Assembly: GCA_034086985.1 (NCBI GenBank)
Contig: JAXDZG010000004.1
Span: forward strand, 1-54,498
From: Phascolarctobacterium_A sp034086985
GTDB taxonomy: Bacteria > Bacillota > Negativicutes > Acidaminococcales > Acidaminococcaceae
DNA: 54,498 nucleotides
Reading direction: 5' to 3'
Below are positions 7,304 to 15,974 of this stretch, in pieces; position 1 is the first letter of the stretch, and each line of letters begins with the position of its first letter. Both the position numbers and the translations under genes were made by a program. The notes below the pieces were generated by a model, which worked only from the letters and a program-made list of their open reading frames with translations, searched no databases and was not told the DNA's origin.

Positions 7304-8665
7304 ATGCTGTATAATGTTCAGGATATTTTAGAGACCACGCGCATGATTACCGAAAATAATCTGGATGTGCGCACTATTACCATGGGCATTAGCCTGCGGG
7401 ATTGCTGCCATCCGGAGCTGAAGGTGTGTGCGCAAAAGATTTACGATAAGATTTGCACTAAGGCCGAGAAGCTGGTGAAGACCGGTGAGGATATTGAGGT
7501 TGAGCTGGGTGTGCCCATTATCAACAAGCGCATCAGCGTAACCCCTATTTCCATGGTAGGCGAAAGCTGCCAATCCCCTGATTATGTGCCCTTGGCTATG
7601 GCTTTGGACAGAGCTGGCAAGCAGGTGGGCGTTAATTTCATCGGCGGTTTCAGCGCTTTGGTTGACAAGGGCTATACCAAGGGTGACCGCAATCTGATCG
7701 CTTCTATTCCTGAGGCTTTGGGCATGACCGATATTGTGTGCTCCTCTGTGAGCGTGGGCTCCACCAAATGCGGTATCAATATGGATGCAGTGAAGCAAAT
7801 GGGCGAAGTGATTAAGGCTACTGCTGAGCGTACTGCGGACCAGGATGCTATTGGCTGTGCGAAGCTGGTGGTTTTCTGCAACGCTGTGCCCGATAATCCC
7901 TTTATGGCCGGTGCCTTTTTGGGCGTAACCGAGCCGGAAACCGTGATTAACGTGGGCGTTAGCGGCCCCGGCGTAGTAAAGCATGCTCTGGAGCAGGTTA
8001 AGGATGGCGACATCGGCACGGTGGCCGAGACCATCAAGAAAACCGCCTTTAAGATTACTCGCGTAGGCCAATTAGTAGCTCAGGAGGCGGCCCGTCGTTT
8101 GAATACCCAATTTGGTATTATCGACCTGTCCTTGGCGCCGACTCCGGCTGTGGGCGACTCCGTGGCCCATATTTTGGAGGAAATTGGCCTAGAAAGCTGC
8201 GGCGGCCCCGGCACCACGGCGACCTTGGCTATGCTCAACGATGCTGTGAAGAAGGGCGGTCTCATGGCGTCTAGCTATGTGGGCGGCCTGAGCGGCGCCT
8301 TCATTCCCGTCAGCGAGGATGCGGGCATGATAGCGGCAGTGGAGTGTGGCAGCCTGAGCTTAGAAAAGCTGGAGGCTATGACCTGCGTTTGCTCCGTAGG
8401 TCTGGATATGATTGCCATCCCCGGCGGAACCAGTGCCAGCACTATTTCCGCCATTATTGCGGATGAAGCTGCCATTGGCATGATTAATAATAAAACTACA
8501 GCTGTACGCCTGATCCCCGTACCGGGCAAAACCGTGGGCGACAGAGTGGAGTTCGGCGGCCTCTTGGGCTATGCTCCCATCATCGCTGTGAACACCTATA
8601 GCGCAGATAAATTTATTGCACGCGGCGGCCGTATCCCGGCCCCGGTAAGGAGTCTGACCAACTAA
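7304..8665 (+). CDS. PFL-family protein (DUF711/UPF0210)
   Basis: This 453-residue protein is full length for the DUF711 family, whose members are structurally related to glycyl-radical enzymes but of unsettled function. Characteristic stretches include TMGISLRDCCHPEL, VPIINKRISVTPISM, GFSALVDKGYTKGDRNLI and VNVGVSGPGVVKHAL. It is coupled to the ACT-domain gene upstream (AGGAGG before ATG 7304). Its stop overlaps the nth start by one base (TAATG at 8665). Confidence 0.93.
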   Translation: MLYNVQDILETTRMITENNLDVRTITMGISLRDCCHPELKVCAQKIYDKICTKAEKLVKTGEDIEVELGVPIINKRISVTPISMVGESCQSPDYVPLAMALDRAGKQVGVNFIGGFSALVDKGYTKGDRNLIASIPEALGMTDIVCSSVSVGSTKCGINMDAVKQMGEVIKATAERTADQDAIGCAKLVVFCNAVPDNPFMAGAFLGVTEPETVINVGVSGPGVVKHALEQVKDGDIGTVAETIKKTAFKITRVGQLVAQEAARRLNTQFGIIDLSLAPTPAVGDSVAHILEEIGLESCGGPGTTATLAMLNDAVKKGGLMASSYVGGLSGAFIPVSEDAGMIAAVECGSLSLEKLEAMTCVCSVGLDMIAIPGGTSASTISAIIADEAAIGMINNKTTAVRLIPVPGKTVGDRVEFGGLLGYAPIIAVNTYSADKFIARGGRIPAPVRSLTN

Positions 8666-9312
8666 TGCCTCGTCCCTTAACGAAAGCACAAAAGCAAGTA
8701 ATACTTGCCAAATTAGAAGAAACCTATAAGGATACGAAGACGGCGCTCAATTATAATTCACCCTTCGAGCTTTTGGTGGCGGTGATTTTATCCGCCCAAT
8801 GCACCGATGAGCGGGTGAATGTGATTACCAGTCGCATCTTCCCGCGCTTGAACACGCCGGAGAAAATGGGCGCGCTGACTCAGGAGGAAATGGAGGCGGA
8901 GATTAGGGACTGCGGTCTCTATCACGCCAAGGCCAAGAATTTATTAGGCGCCTGCCATATGCTGGTAGAGCGCTTTAATAGCACTATCCCCAGCGATATT
9001 AAAACCCTGATGGAGCTGCCGGGTGTGGGCCAAAAAACTGCTAATGTGGTGGCTAGCGTGATTTATAACGTGCCTGCCATTGCGGTGGATACCCATGTTT
9101 TTCGCGTGTCCCACCGACTGGGCATGGCCAAGGGTGCGGACCCGCTAGCCACGGAAAAGGAGCTGCAAAGGGCTATCCCCATGGAAAAATGGAGCGATGC
9201 TCACCATTGGTTTATTTGGCATGGGCGCAAAATTTGCAAGGCCCGCAAGCCCCTGTGTAGCCAGTGCGTGCTGCTACAGGAGTGTCCCTTTAAGGAGAAA
9301 AATTTGGAATAG
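8665..9312 (+). CDS. nth: Endonuclease III, DNA glycosylase/AP lyase
   Basis: The 215-residue enzyme removes oxidised pyrimidines and nicks abasic sites. The helix-hairpin-helix LPGVGQKTANVV contains catalytic Lys124, followed by Asp142 in VDTHVFRVSHRLG. The C-terminal iron-sulphur loop is C191-x6-C198-x2-C201-x5-C207. It overlaps the preceding gene by one base. A hairpin terminator follows at about 9346-9380. Confidence 0.97.
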   Translation: MPRPLTKAQKQVILAKLEETYKDTKTALNYNSPFELLVAVILSAQCTDERVNVITSRIFPRLNTPEKMGALTQEEMEAEIRDCGLYHAKAKNLLGACHMLVERFNSTIPSDIKTLMELPGVGQKTANVVASVIYNVPAIAVDTHVFRVSHRLGMAKGADPLATEKELQRAIPMEKWSDAHHWFIWHGRKICKARKPLCSQCVLLQECPFKEKNLE

Positions 9313-9345
9313 GTTCCTTGCTTTATAATTTTGCATATTTTTAGA

Positions 9346-9380
9346 ATAGACATCATCTTGCGTGGGTGATGTCTATTTTT
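9346..9380 (+). terminator. Intrinsic terminator after nth
   Basis: ATAGACATCATC pairs with GGTGATGTCTAT around TTGCGTG, followed by TTTTT. Confidence 0.8.
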
Positions 9381-9459
9381 GTTAGCGTTTTTTATTTGAG
9401 AGAATAAGTTCTTGTGGCAGTTTTTGTGTTATAATAATATACTAGAGAGGTGTAGGTAA

Positions 9460-10179
9460 ATGCAAAATTTTACTTTTGACGGGCCCCTGGGGCCTATAGA
9501 GTGCCTAGTGGAGCCTAATCGCAGCCAGCGTAATGCGGTGCTGGTCATGGCTCATGGCTTTCGGGGCAGCCGCGAGAGCGGGGGCCGGGCGGCTGGGATT
9601 GCCTACCAATGTGCGGCACATTGCAGCGTCGTGCGCTTTAATTTTACGGGTACGCAGATTTTGTCGCTGCAGGTGGCGGAGCTGCGCGCAGTGATTGGGG
9701 CGGTGCGGGAGCGCCAGCCGGGCTGCGCGGTGTACCTATTAGGGCGTAGCTTGGGCGGAGCGGCGTCCATTGTGACGGCGAGCCTAGAGCCGGATTTAAA
9801 GCGTTTGATTTTGTGGGCTACGCCCAATAATCTCAGGGAGACGTTCCGTCATGTAATGACGGATGAGTATTATGAGCGTCTTGATGCCGGGGAAGCGCTG
9901 GAGTTTGATGATGAGCGCGGGCATTGCGTGCTGACGCCGGATTTTCTGACGGATTTTGACAAGTATGATTTGAGCGAGATTTTGCGTAGCTGGCGTGGTA
10001 TACCCGTGTTACTTTTGCATTGCAAGGGTGATGACACGGTGCTGGTGGAGCAGGCGCTCAGGAATAAGGAGTTGTTGGGCCATAGGGCGGAGCTGCGCTT
10101 GTGGGATGGGGGAGACCATTCCTTTACGGAGTATAGTGAAGAGGCTGGAGAAGTGATAGCTAAGTGGATTGGTGAATAA
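9460..10179 (+). CDS. Alpha/beta hydrolase
   Basis: This 239-residue cytoplasmic hydrolase carries the nucleophile elbow GRSLGG with Ser97, the oxyanion-side HGFRGS near residue 32, and probable acid Asp191/192 (HCKGDDT) and His220 (GGDHSFTEY). The fold matches serine hydrolases of the dienelactone hydrolase/esterase group; the substrate is unknown. An extended -10 (TGTTATAAT, about 9428-9436) and AGAGAGG before the start suggest its own promoter. A 176-bp fold-back element begins right after the stop codon. Confidence 0.85.
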   Translation: MQNFTFDGPLGPIECLVEPNRSQRNAVLVMAHGFRGSRESGGRAAGIAYQCAAHCSVVRFNFTGTQILSLQVAELRAVIGAVRERQPGCAVYLLGRSLGGAASIVTASLEPDLKRLILWATPNNLRETFRHVMTDEYYERLDAGEALEFDDERGHCVLTPDFLTDFDKYDLSEILRSWRGIPVLLLHCKGDDTVLVEQALRNKELLGHRAELRLWDGGDHSFTEYSEEAGEVIAKWIGE

Positions 10180-10184
10180 TGTGC

Positions 10185-10360
10185 AATAATAGTATTGTTC
10201 CGTTCGCGAGGAATTTCTTAACGCTCATTTCGTGGGGTACAATCACGAAGCTGCGGTGTCCAATCTGTTCGCATTGGGATATAGGTTTTCGAAACCTTGC
10301 TTCTATTGTACCGACCACTCATGAGCTAAAATTCCTAGCTCGCTGCACAATACTATTATT
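10185..10360. repeat. 176-bp imperfect inverted-repeat (fold-back) element
   Basis: AATAATAGTATTG (10185-10197) is the exact inverse of CAATACTATTATT (10348-10360). Pairing resumes inward in GAGGAATTT/AAATTCCT-type blocks, GGTACAAT/ATTGTACC, CCAAT/ATTGG and AGGTTTT/CGAAACCT. An open frame across it has no ribosome binding site and no recognisable product. The nested stems suggest a small non-autonomous element or a structured RNA between the hydrolase and cyclophilin genes. Confidence 0.7.
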
Positions 10361-10409
10361 ACGACTTTGGAAGTATAATATTGGTTTTTGTTGATTGGAG
10401 GATATATTT

Positions 10410-10967
10410 ATGAAGAGGATTGTATTGATTTGTGTGCTGCTGCTGTGTATGGTGGGATTGACTGCGTGTGGGCAGGAGAAGAAGGAAGCTATAAAGGCGG
10501 AGCCGGCCACGGCGGTGTTCCAGACCAGCATGGGCGATTTTGAGGTGAAGCTGGCTACGGATTATGCACCGAAGACCAGCGAGAATTTTATTAAGCTGGC
10601 GAAGCAGGGCTTTTATGATGGCTTGACCTTTCATCGGGTGATTGATAATTTTATGATTCAGGGCGGTTGTCCCAAGGGCGATGGCACGGGCGGTCCTGGC
10701 TACAAGATTAAGGATGAGTTTTCCAGCAAGCTTTTGCATGATGGCCCGGGCGTGATTTCCATGGCTAATTCCGGTCCTAATTCCGGCGGCAGCCAGTTCT
10801 TTATTACCCTGCGGGAGTGCAGCTGGCTTAATGGCAAGCATGCTGTGTTTGGCAAGGTGACCAAGGGCATGGAGGTTGTGTACAGGATTGGCAAGGTGCA
10901 GACGGGGCCCATGGATAAGCCGGTGAAGCCGGTAGTTATTAAGAAAATTACCATTGAGAAGAGATAA
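10410..10967 (+). CDS. Cyclophilin-type peptidyl-prolyl isomerase, lipoprotein
   Basis: The 185-residue protein starts at ATG 10410, with GGAGG eight bases upstream; a TTG at 10395 overlaps that site. A lipoprotein signal peptide ends in LTAC with Cys at about residue 21 (MKRIVLICVLLLCMVGLTAC). The cyclophilin domain follows: FEVKLATDYAPKTSENFIKLAKQGFYDG, FHRVIDNFMIQGGCPKGDGTGGPGY and GSQFFITL. It should assist proline isomerisation in protein folding outside the cytoplasm, anchored to a membrane. Confidence 0.95.
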   Translation: MKRIVLICVLLLCMVGLTACGQEKKEAIKAEPATAVFQTSMGDFEVKLATDYAPKTSENFIKLAKQGFYDGLTFHRVIDNFMIQGGCPKGDGTGGPGYKIKDEFSSKLLHDGPGVISMANSGPNSGGSQFFITLRECSWLNGKHAVFGKVTKGMEVVYRIGKVQTGPMDKPVKPVVIKKITIEKR

Positions 10968-11003
10968 GTCTGTCTTAAGGAAAAATATGTAGGAGGAAAG
11001 AAT

Positions 11004-11975
11004 TTGGCTACTAACGTTGAATTACAGACGTTTGACCAACAGGAAATGGTGGGCATTTGCGGGCGCAATGATGAGTTTTTGCGGATTATCCGCGGTGCCT
11101 TTGACTGCACTATTGTGGCGCGGGGCAATGCGATTACGGTGACAGGGCCGGACGAGGAGGCTGCCCAGCTGCAGCTGCTCTTGCAGGAGTTGCTCTTCCT
11201 GTACCGACAGGGCTTGCCGCTGACGACCCATGATGTGCGCTACAGCATTTATATGGTGAAGGAGGGCAAGCTGGAAAGCCTGCACCGCATGTATGCGGAT
11301 ACGATTATTGTGAATAATCGGGGCCGTCAGGTGAAGGCCAAGACCCTGGGCCAATGGCAGTATGTGGAGACCATTCGCAAGAATTTCATTACCCTGGGCA
11401 TTGGTCCTGCGGGCACGGGCAAAACCTATTTGGCGGTGGCGCTGGCTGTTTCTGCTCTGAAGAAAAAAGAGGTGGAGCGCATTATTCTCACCCGTCCTGC
11501 GGTGGAAGCAGGGGAAAAGCTGGGCTTTTTGCCCGGTGATATGCAGGACAAGGTGGACCCGTATTTGCGTCCTCTGTACGACGGTCTGTATGATATGCTG
11601 GGAGCGGAAACCTTCCAAAAATACCTGACCAAGGGAACCATCGAGGTAGCTCCCTTGGCTTATATGCGTGGTCGCACCTTAAATGATGCTTTCATCATTT
11701 TGGATGAGGCCCAAAACACTACGCCGGAGCAGATGAAGATGTTTTTAACACGCTTTGGCTTCGGCAGCAAGATGGTGATTACCGGCGACATTACCCAAAT
11801 CGACCTGCCGGGAGGCAAGGCTAGCGGCTTGAAGGATGCGGCTAAGATTTTGAGTAATGTACCTGGCATTGGCGTGATTAAGTTCAGCCAGCAGGATGTG
11901 GTGCGCCACGAGATTGTGGGCAGCATTATTAAAGCTTACGAAGCATTTGAAAAGGGAAAAAATCATGATAATTAA
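11004..11975 (+). CDS. phoH: PhoH-family ATPase
   Basis: This 323-residue protein starts at TTG 11004, seven bases after AGGAGG. An N-terminal KH-like segment precedes the PhoH domain with Walker A GPAGTGKTYLA and Walker B FIILDEAQN. The last bases overlap ybeY. PhoH next to ybeY and era is a conserved arrangement linked to RNA processing and ribosome maturation; the exact activity of PhoH is less clear. Confidence 0.95.
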   Translation: MATNVELQTFDQQEMVGICGRNDEFLRIIRGAFDCTIVARGNAITVTGPDEEAAQLQLLLQELLFLYRQGLPLTTHDVRYSIYMVKEGKLESLHRMYADTIIVNNRGRQVKAKTLGQWQYVETIRKNFITLGIGPAGTGKTYLAVALAVSALKKKEVERIILTRPAVEAGEKLGFLPGDMQDKVDPYLRPLYDGLYDMLGAETFQKYLTKGTIEVAPLAYMRGRTLNDAFIILDEAQNTTPEQMKMFLTRFGFGSKMVITGDITQIDLPGGKASGLKDAAKILSNVPGIGVIKFSQQDVVRHEIVGSIIKAYEAFEKGKNHDN

Positions 11976-12471
11976 TCTCGAAAACGATCAAGAAAAAATA
12001 GAACTGGCCGACGCCGTCCTGGAGCGCCTGCAGCAGGGGCTGCAGGCCGTGGCACGCCTCAACGAGCTGGAGGAGGATGCCGAGGTGGACGTGACCATCG
12101 TGGATGACGAAGAAATCCACGCTTTAAACCGCGACTACCGCGGCATGGACAAGCCCACGGACGTGCTGAGCTTTGCGTTGGACGAGGAGGCCGAGGATAG
12201 CGACGAGCCGGAGCTGATCGGCGGGCCGGAGGAGCATCTTTACGGCGATATCATTATTTCCGCCGAGACTGCTCTGCGTCAGGCCGAGGAATATGGGCAC
12301 GGCCTGGAGCGGGAAATGACCTATCTGGCCGTTCATGGCATGTTCCATCTTTTGGGCTATGACCATATGACGGAGGAGGACAAGGCCGAGATGCGCGCCA
12401 AGGAAGAGGAAGCTTTGCGTGCTATCAATTTGTCCGAGGAATATTTTGACCATCCCACGGGTGAGCATTAA
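11965..12471 (+). CDS. ybeY: Endoribonuclease YbeY, rRNA maturation factor
   Basis: The 168-residue protein starts at ATG 11965, inside the end of phoH (11-base overlap), preceded by AAAAGGGA. The zinc site is HGMFHLLGYDH with His124, His128 and His134, the family signature. YbeY is a metal-dependent RNase needed for 16S rRNA 3' end maturation. An acidic insert (DEEAEDSDEPELIGG) lengthens the loop before the active site. Confidence 0.96.
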   Translation: MIINLENDQEKIELADAVLERLQQGLQAVARLNELEEDAEVDVTIVDDEEIHALNRDYRGMDKPTDVLSFALDEEAEDSDEPELIGGPEEHLYGDIIISAETALRQAEEYGHGLEREMTYLAVHGMFHLLGYDHMTEEDKAEMRAKEEEALRAINLSEEYFDHPTGEH

Positions 12472-12494
12472 GAAAAGGTGAAGGAGGTGCGCCC

Positions 12495-12902
12495 ATGCAG
12501 GATACTCATTTGGCAGCGTTGCCACCGGATTTGCAGATGCTCTACGCAGCAGCTGTGGTAGCAAGACAGAATTCCTATTCACCCTATTCTCATTTTGCAG
12601 TGGGTGCGGCGGTGCGCACTGCTGCAGGGAAAATTTACGGCGGCTGCAATGTGGAAAACGCTTCCTATGGCCTGTGCTGCTGCGGTGAGCGCAATGCGAT
12701 TTTTGCTGCTGTCTGTGCCGGAGAAAGAAATTTGGACGCTATTTGCGTGGTAGCGGATACGGAAAAGCCCGTGTCTCCCTGCGGTGCCTGCCGTCAGGTG
12801 ATGAGCGAATTTAAAATTGAGAAAATACTGTTGGGCAATATGCAGGGGGACATTAAGCTATGTTCCTTGGAGGAGCTTTTGCCCTACGGCTTTGATTTAT
12901 AA
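12495..12902 (+). CDS. cdd: Cytidine deaminase
   Basis: This 135-residue tetramer-type deaminase converts cytidine and deoxycytidine to the uridine forms. SYSPYSHFAVGAA is the nucleoside-binding segment. The zinc ligands are C63 (CGERNA, with catalytic Glu65) and C96/C99 (PCGACRQ). GGAGG before ATG 12495. It sits between ybeY and era, as in many Firmicutes. Confidence 0.95.
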   Translation: MQDTHLAALPPDLQMLYAAAVVARQNSYSPYSHFAVGAAVRTAAGKIYGGCNVENASYGLCCCGERNAIFAAVCAGERNLDAICVVADTEKPVSPCGACRQVMSEFKIEKILLGNMQGDIKLCSLEELLPYGFDL

Positions 12903-12915
12903 AAAGGAGTACTGA

Positions 12916-13818
12916 ATGAAGGAAGAACCGAAGCATTATGCAGGCTTTGTGGCCATGGTGGGCCGTCCCAATGTGGGCAAATCCACCTTGACCAATAGCC
13001 TGATTGGCGAAAAAATCGCCATTATGAGCGATAGACCCCAAACAACCCGCAACCGCATTATGTGCATTATGAATACGGATAATGCCCAGATTATGTTCCT
13101 GGATACACCGGGCATTCACAAGCCCCAGCATAAGCTGGGTGAATATATGGTGCGCACGGCGGAGGGCACTTTGCAAGAGGTGGATGTAATCCTCTTTATT
13201 GTGGATGTGAATGAAAAGCGTGGTGCCGGTGAGGAGTATATTCTGGAGCTGCTGCGCAAGGTAAAGACGCCGGTAATTTTGGTGTGCAATAAAATCGACA
13301 AGCTGCAGGACAAGTCCAAGCTGTTTAAGATTATGGAGGACTACAGCAAGCAATATAATTTTGCAGCCATTGTGCCCGTTTCTGCCCTCAATGATGGGGA
13401 ATTTCCCGGATTGGTGCAGGAGATTACCAAGCATTTGCCGGAGGGGCCTGCCTATTATCCCGATGATATGATTACGGACCAGCCGGAGCGAGTTATTGCC
13501 GGGGAAATGATTCGCGAAAAGGTGCTGCGCCTGACCCGTGATGAGGTGCCCCATGCTATTGCCGTGGAGGTGGACGAGTTCAAGGAGCGGGATGACGAGA
13601 CGATTTATATTCGCGCCACTATTTTTGTAGAGCGTGAGTCCCAAAAAGGTATTGTCATCGGTGCCAAGGGCAGTCTTTTAAAGAAGATTGGCCAACAGGC
13701 CCGTGCCGATTTGGAAAAGCTATTGTATTGTAAGGTGTTCTTAGATTTATGGGTAAAGGTTAAAGCTGACTGGCGCAATCAGGATAAGGCTTTAAGGCAG
13801 TTTGGATTTAAGGAGTGA
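12916..13818 (+). CDS. era: GTPase Era
   Basis: The 300-residue ribosome-assembly GTPase shows G1 GRPNVGKSTL, G2 with TTRNRI, G3 DTPGIH, G4 NKID and G5 SAL. It has a C-terminal KH domain, with GAKGSLLKKIGQQARADLEKLL as the RNA-binding helix-turn. It binds the 3' end of 16S rRNA, which fits the neighbouring ybeY. AAAGGAG lies before ATG 12916. Confidence 0.98.
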   Translation: MKEEPKHYAGFVAMVGRPNVGKSTLTNSLIGEKIAIMSDRPQTTRNRIMCIMNTDNAQIMFLDTPGIHKPQHKLGEYMVRTAEGTLQEVDVILFIVDVNEKRGAGEEYILELLRKVKTPVILVCNKIDKLQDKSKLFKIMEDYSKQYNFAAIVPVSALNDGEFPGLVQEITKHLPEGPAYYPDDMITDQPERVIAGEMIREKVLRLTRDEVPHAIAVEVDEFKERDDETIYIRATIFVERESQKGIVIGAKGSLLKKIGQQARADLEKLLYCKVFLDLWVKVKADWRNQDKALRQFGFKE

Positions 13819-13854
13819 TGACTTATCAACGCTGATCCTTACTTTAGTAGTATT

Positions 13855-15144
13855 GTGCAGTTATTGTTAATATTACTGATGGTATTTTTAAATGGCTTTT
13901 TTGTAGTTGCTGAATATGGTCTTGTGCGCGCCCGCAGAGCCAAGCTGGAGGAACTGGCCGAGCAGGGTGAAAGCAGTGCTAGCCTGGCCTTAAAGGTCAT
14001 GGATAAGCAGGAAACCTATGTGAGCGCTGTGCAGCTGGGCATTACGGCTTCCACCGTGCTTTTGGGCATTTTGGGCGGACGCTTTTTTGCGGAGCTGCTT
14101 CATGTTCATGGTGCCTTAGACATGATTTTGGCCTGGGCCTTGAGTATTCTTTTTGTAATTTTGTTGCACGTGGTCTGGGGCGAGCTGGTGCCCCGTGCTA
14201 TGGCCGAAAGTAATGTGGAACGGGCAGCCATGAGCACCGTTTATCCCGTGATTTTTTTCCACTATCTGCTCTATCCCCTGGTGCTTATTTCCAGTAAGGC
14301 TTCACTAGCAATGCAAAATCTCTTGCATATTACGAAGCCTGAGGAGGATATGGCTCGCAGCGAGGATGAGCTGCGCCGCATTGTCAGTGCCAGTGAGCAG
14401 GAGGGCGAAATTGACCACATTGAAAGCAGTATGATCGATAATGTGTTCGATTTTGCTGACCGCGTGGCTCGTGAGGTCATGGTGCCCCGTCAGGATATGG
14501 TCTGCCTGTTTACGGATGATACCTTGGCCGAAAATCTAGCCACCGTGCGCGGCAGCCGTCACACCCGCTATCCCCTGTGTGATGAGGATAAAGACCATGT
14601 TATTGGTACCATCCATGTGCGCGATTTGCTGGCCATTCGCGGCGGCGTGCAGGAATATGATTTGCGGCGCCTGATGCGTCCCCTGGTGGTTATTCCTGAG
14701 GCCATGCCCATTTCTAAGGCTTTGCCGTTGATGCAGCAGCGCCATGTGCAGATGGTGCTGGTGGCCGATGAATACGGTGGTACCGCAGGCCTGATCACCA
14801 TGGAGGACTTGGTTGAGGAAATCGTGGGCGAAATTCAGGACGAGCACGAGGCTCAGGAGCCAGAGGATGTGGTGGCCCTGGAAAATGGCGCTTACGAGTT
14901 TGATGGCATGGTACTTTTGGATGAAATCACCGAGATTTTGGGCATCGAATTTGAGGAGCCTGAGGAGGACACCATTGGCGGCTATGTGTTCGGCCTTTTA
15001 GGTCGCAAGCCTGAGGTGGGCGACCCGGTGGTTTTAGGAGATTATTGCTTTAAGGTGCTGCAGGTGGAGGGCTTTAGAGTGCTGCGCTTGCAGGCAGTGC
15101 CTTTGAAAACAGATTTACAGCCGAAGGAAGAGGCTCATGAGTGA
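13855..15144 (+). CDS. CNNM-family transporter (hemolysin C-like, CBS domains)
   Basis: This protein of at least 429 residues has four N-terminal hydrophobic segments (LLLILLMVFLNGFFVVAE onward), two CBS repeats in the middle (about 195-320, with VPRQDMVCLF and AMPISKALPLMQQ) and a C-terminal CorC_HlyC domain (EFDGMVLLDEITEILG). The family is associated with Mg2+/Co2+ homeostasis. The start is uncertain: GTG 13855 has no ribosome binding site, whereas AGGAG at 13811-13815 points to a start about ten codons earlier, where only near-cognate codons such as ATC 13825 are in frame. It is followed by recO with an eight-base overlap. Confidence 0.9.
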   Translation: MQLLLILLMVFLNGFFVVAEYGLVRARRAKLEELAEQGESSASLALKVMDKQETYVSAVQLGITASTVLLGILGGRFFAELLHVHGALDMILAWALSILFVILLHVVWGELVPRAMAESNVERAAMSTVYPVIFFHYLLYPLVLISSKASLAMQNLLHITKPEEDMARSEDELRRIVSASEQEGEIDHIESSMIDNVFDFADRVAREVMVPRQDMVCLFTDDTLAENLATVRGSRHTRYPLCDEDKDHVIGTIHVRDLLAIRGGVQEYDLRRLMRPLVVIPEAMPISKALPLMQQRHVQMVLVADEYGGTAGLITMEDLVEEIVGEIQDEHEAQEPEDVVALENGAYEFDGMVLLDEITEILGIEFEEPEEDTIGGYVFGLLGRKPEVGDPVVLGDYCFKVLQVEGFRVLRLQAVPLKTDLQPKEEAHE

Positions 15145-15898
15145 GAATGAACGGGAGCTCCTAGAGGATGAGGCGCTGGTGCTCCATGTAAAAAATTACC
15201 AAACGGCGGATAAATACGTGGTCTGCTTCACGCAAAACCACGGCAAGCTGCGCTTTATCGCCTACGGCGCACGTTATGTGAAGAACGTGCAGGGCCGCCT
15301 GCTGCAGCCCTTCGCCTGCCTGCGCATCCAGGTGCAGCAGGGGCAGAAGGTGGATAAGCTCCGCAGCGCGGAGCTTGTCCACCTGCCCCAGCAGCTGGAT
15401 ATGCAGCAGGTAGCCTACGGGGCCGTGGCAGCGGAGCTGACCGCGGTGCTGACTGAGGACCGTGAGCCCCAAGGGGAGCTCTACGAGCTCCTTGGCTTAA
15501 CGCTGGCAGCACTTACCAAGCGCAATCCGCGCTTGGTGGTGCTGTCCTACGCCATTAAGCTTTTGGGGCTCACGGGCTTTGCGCCGCAGATGGCCCACTG
15601 CGTGGGCTGCGGCGCCCCCATAGCGCTGCCAGAGCCCGCCTGGTTTAGTCCGCTGCAGGGCGGCTTGCTGTGCAAGCAATGCCACGCAGCGTACACAGGC
15701 GAGGGCCTAGAGACTTGTGCCGAGGGCACAAGGAGGCTGTGGCAATGGCTGGCAGCGCTGGATTATGAGAGCCCCGCAGCTTTCAGCGTGCGGGGCGGGG
15801 ACCTGATGGAGCTGGAGCGCATTCTGTATAAATTTATTTTCTTCCAGACGGATAAGCCCTTAAACAGCTTGAACTTTTTGAGCCAGATGGGATTATAA
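15137..15898 (+). CDS. recO: DNA repair protein RecO
   Basis: This 253-residue RecFOR mediator has an N-terminal OB fold (EALVLHVKNYQTADKYVVCFTQNHGKLRFIAYGAR), a helical domain and a zinc finger formed by CVGCG and CKQC (about residues 154-183). It displaces SSB and helps load RecA on single strands. The start overlaps the preceding gene by eight bases. Confidence 0.95.
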   Translation: MSENERELLEDEALVLHVKNYQTADKYVVCFTQNHGKLRFIAYGARYVKNVQGRLLQPFACLRIQVQQGQKVDKLRSAELVHLPQQLDMQQVAYGAVAAELTAVLTEDREPQGELYELLGLTLAALTKRNPRLVVLSYAIKLLGLTGFAPQMAHCVGCGAPIALPEPAWFSPLQGGLLCKQCHAAYTGEGLETCAEGTRRLWQWLAALDYESPAAFSVRGGDLMELERILYKFIFFQTDKPLNSLNFLSQMGL

Positions 15899-15974
15899 AG
15901 ATTGCTATAGTTGGTAATGCCTACGCTTGTGTTCATGGGAACAGACTTGTGAGCTTGAGCGTTCGTGATAAAGG

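Noticed and set aside
7328..8071. Long open frame on the minus strand (247 codons)
   Set aside because: It lies wholly antisense to the PFL-family gene, has no ribosome binding site and reads as low-complexity His/Asn/Leu sequence.
10179..10394. Open frame of 71 codons
   Set aside because: It coincides with the fold-back element at 10185-10360 and has no ribosome binding site or family resemblance.
12853..13644. Open frame on the minus strand (263 codons)
   Set aside because: Antisense to era; no recognisable protein features.
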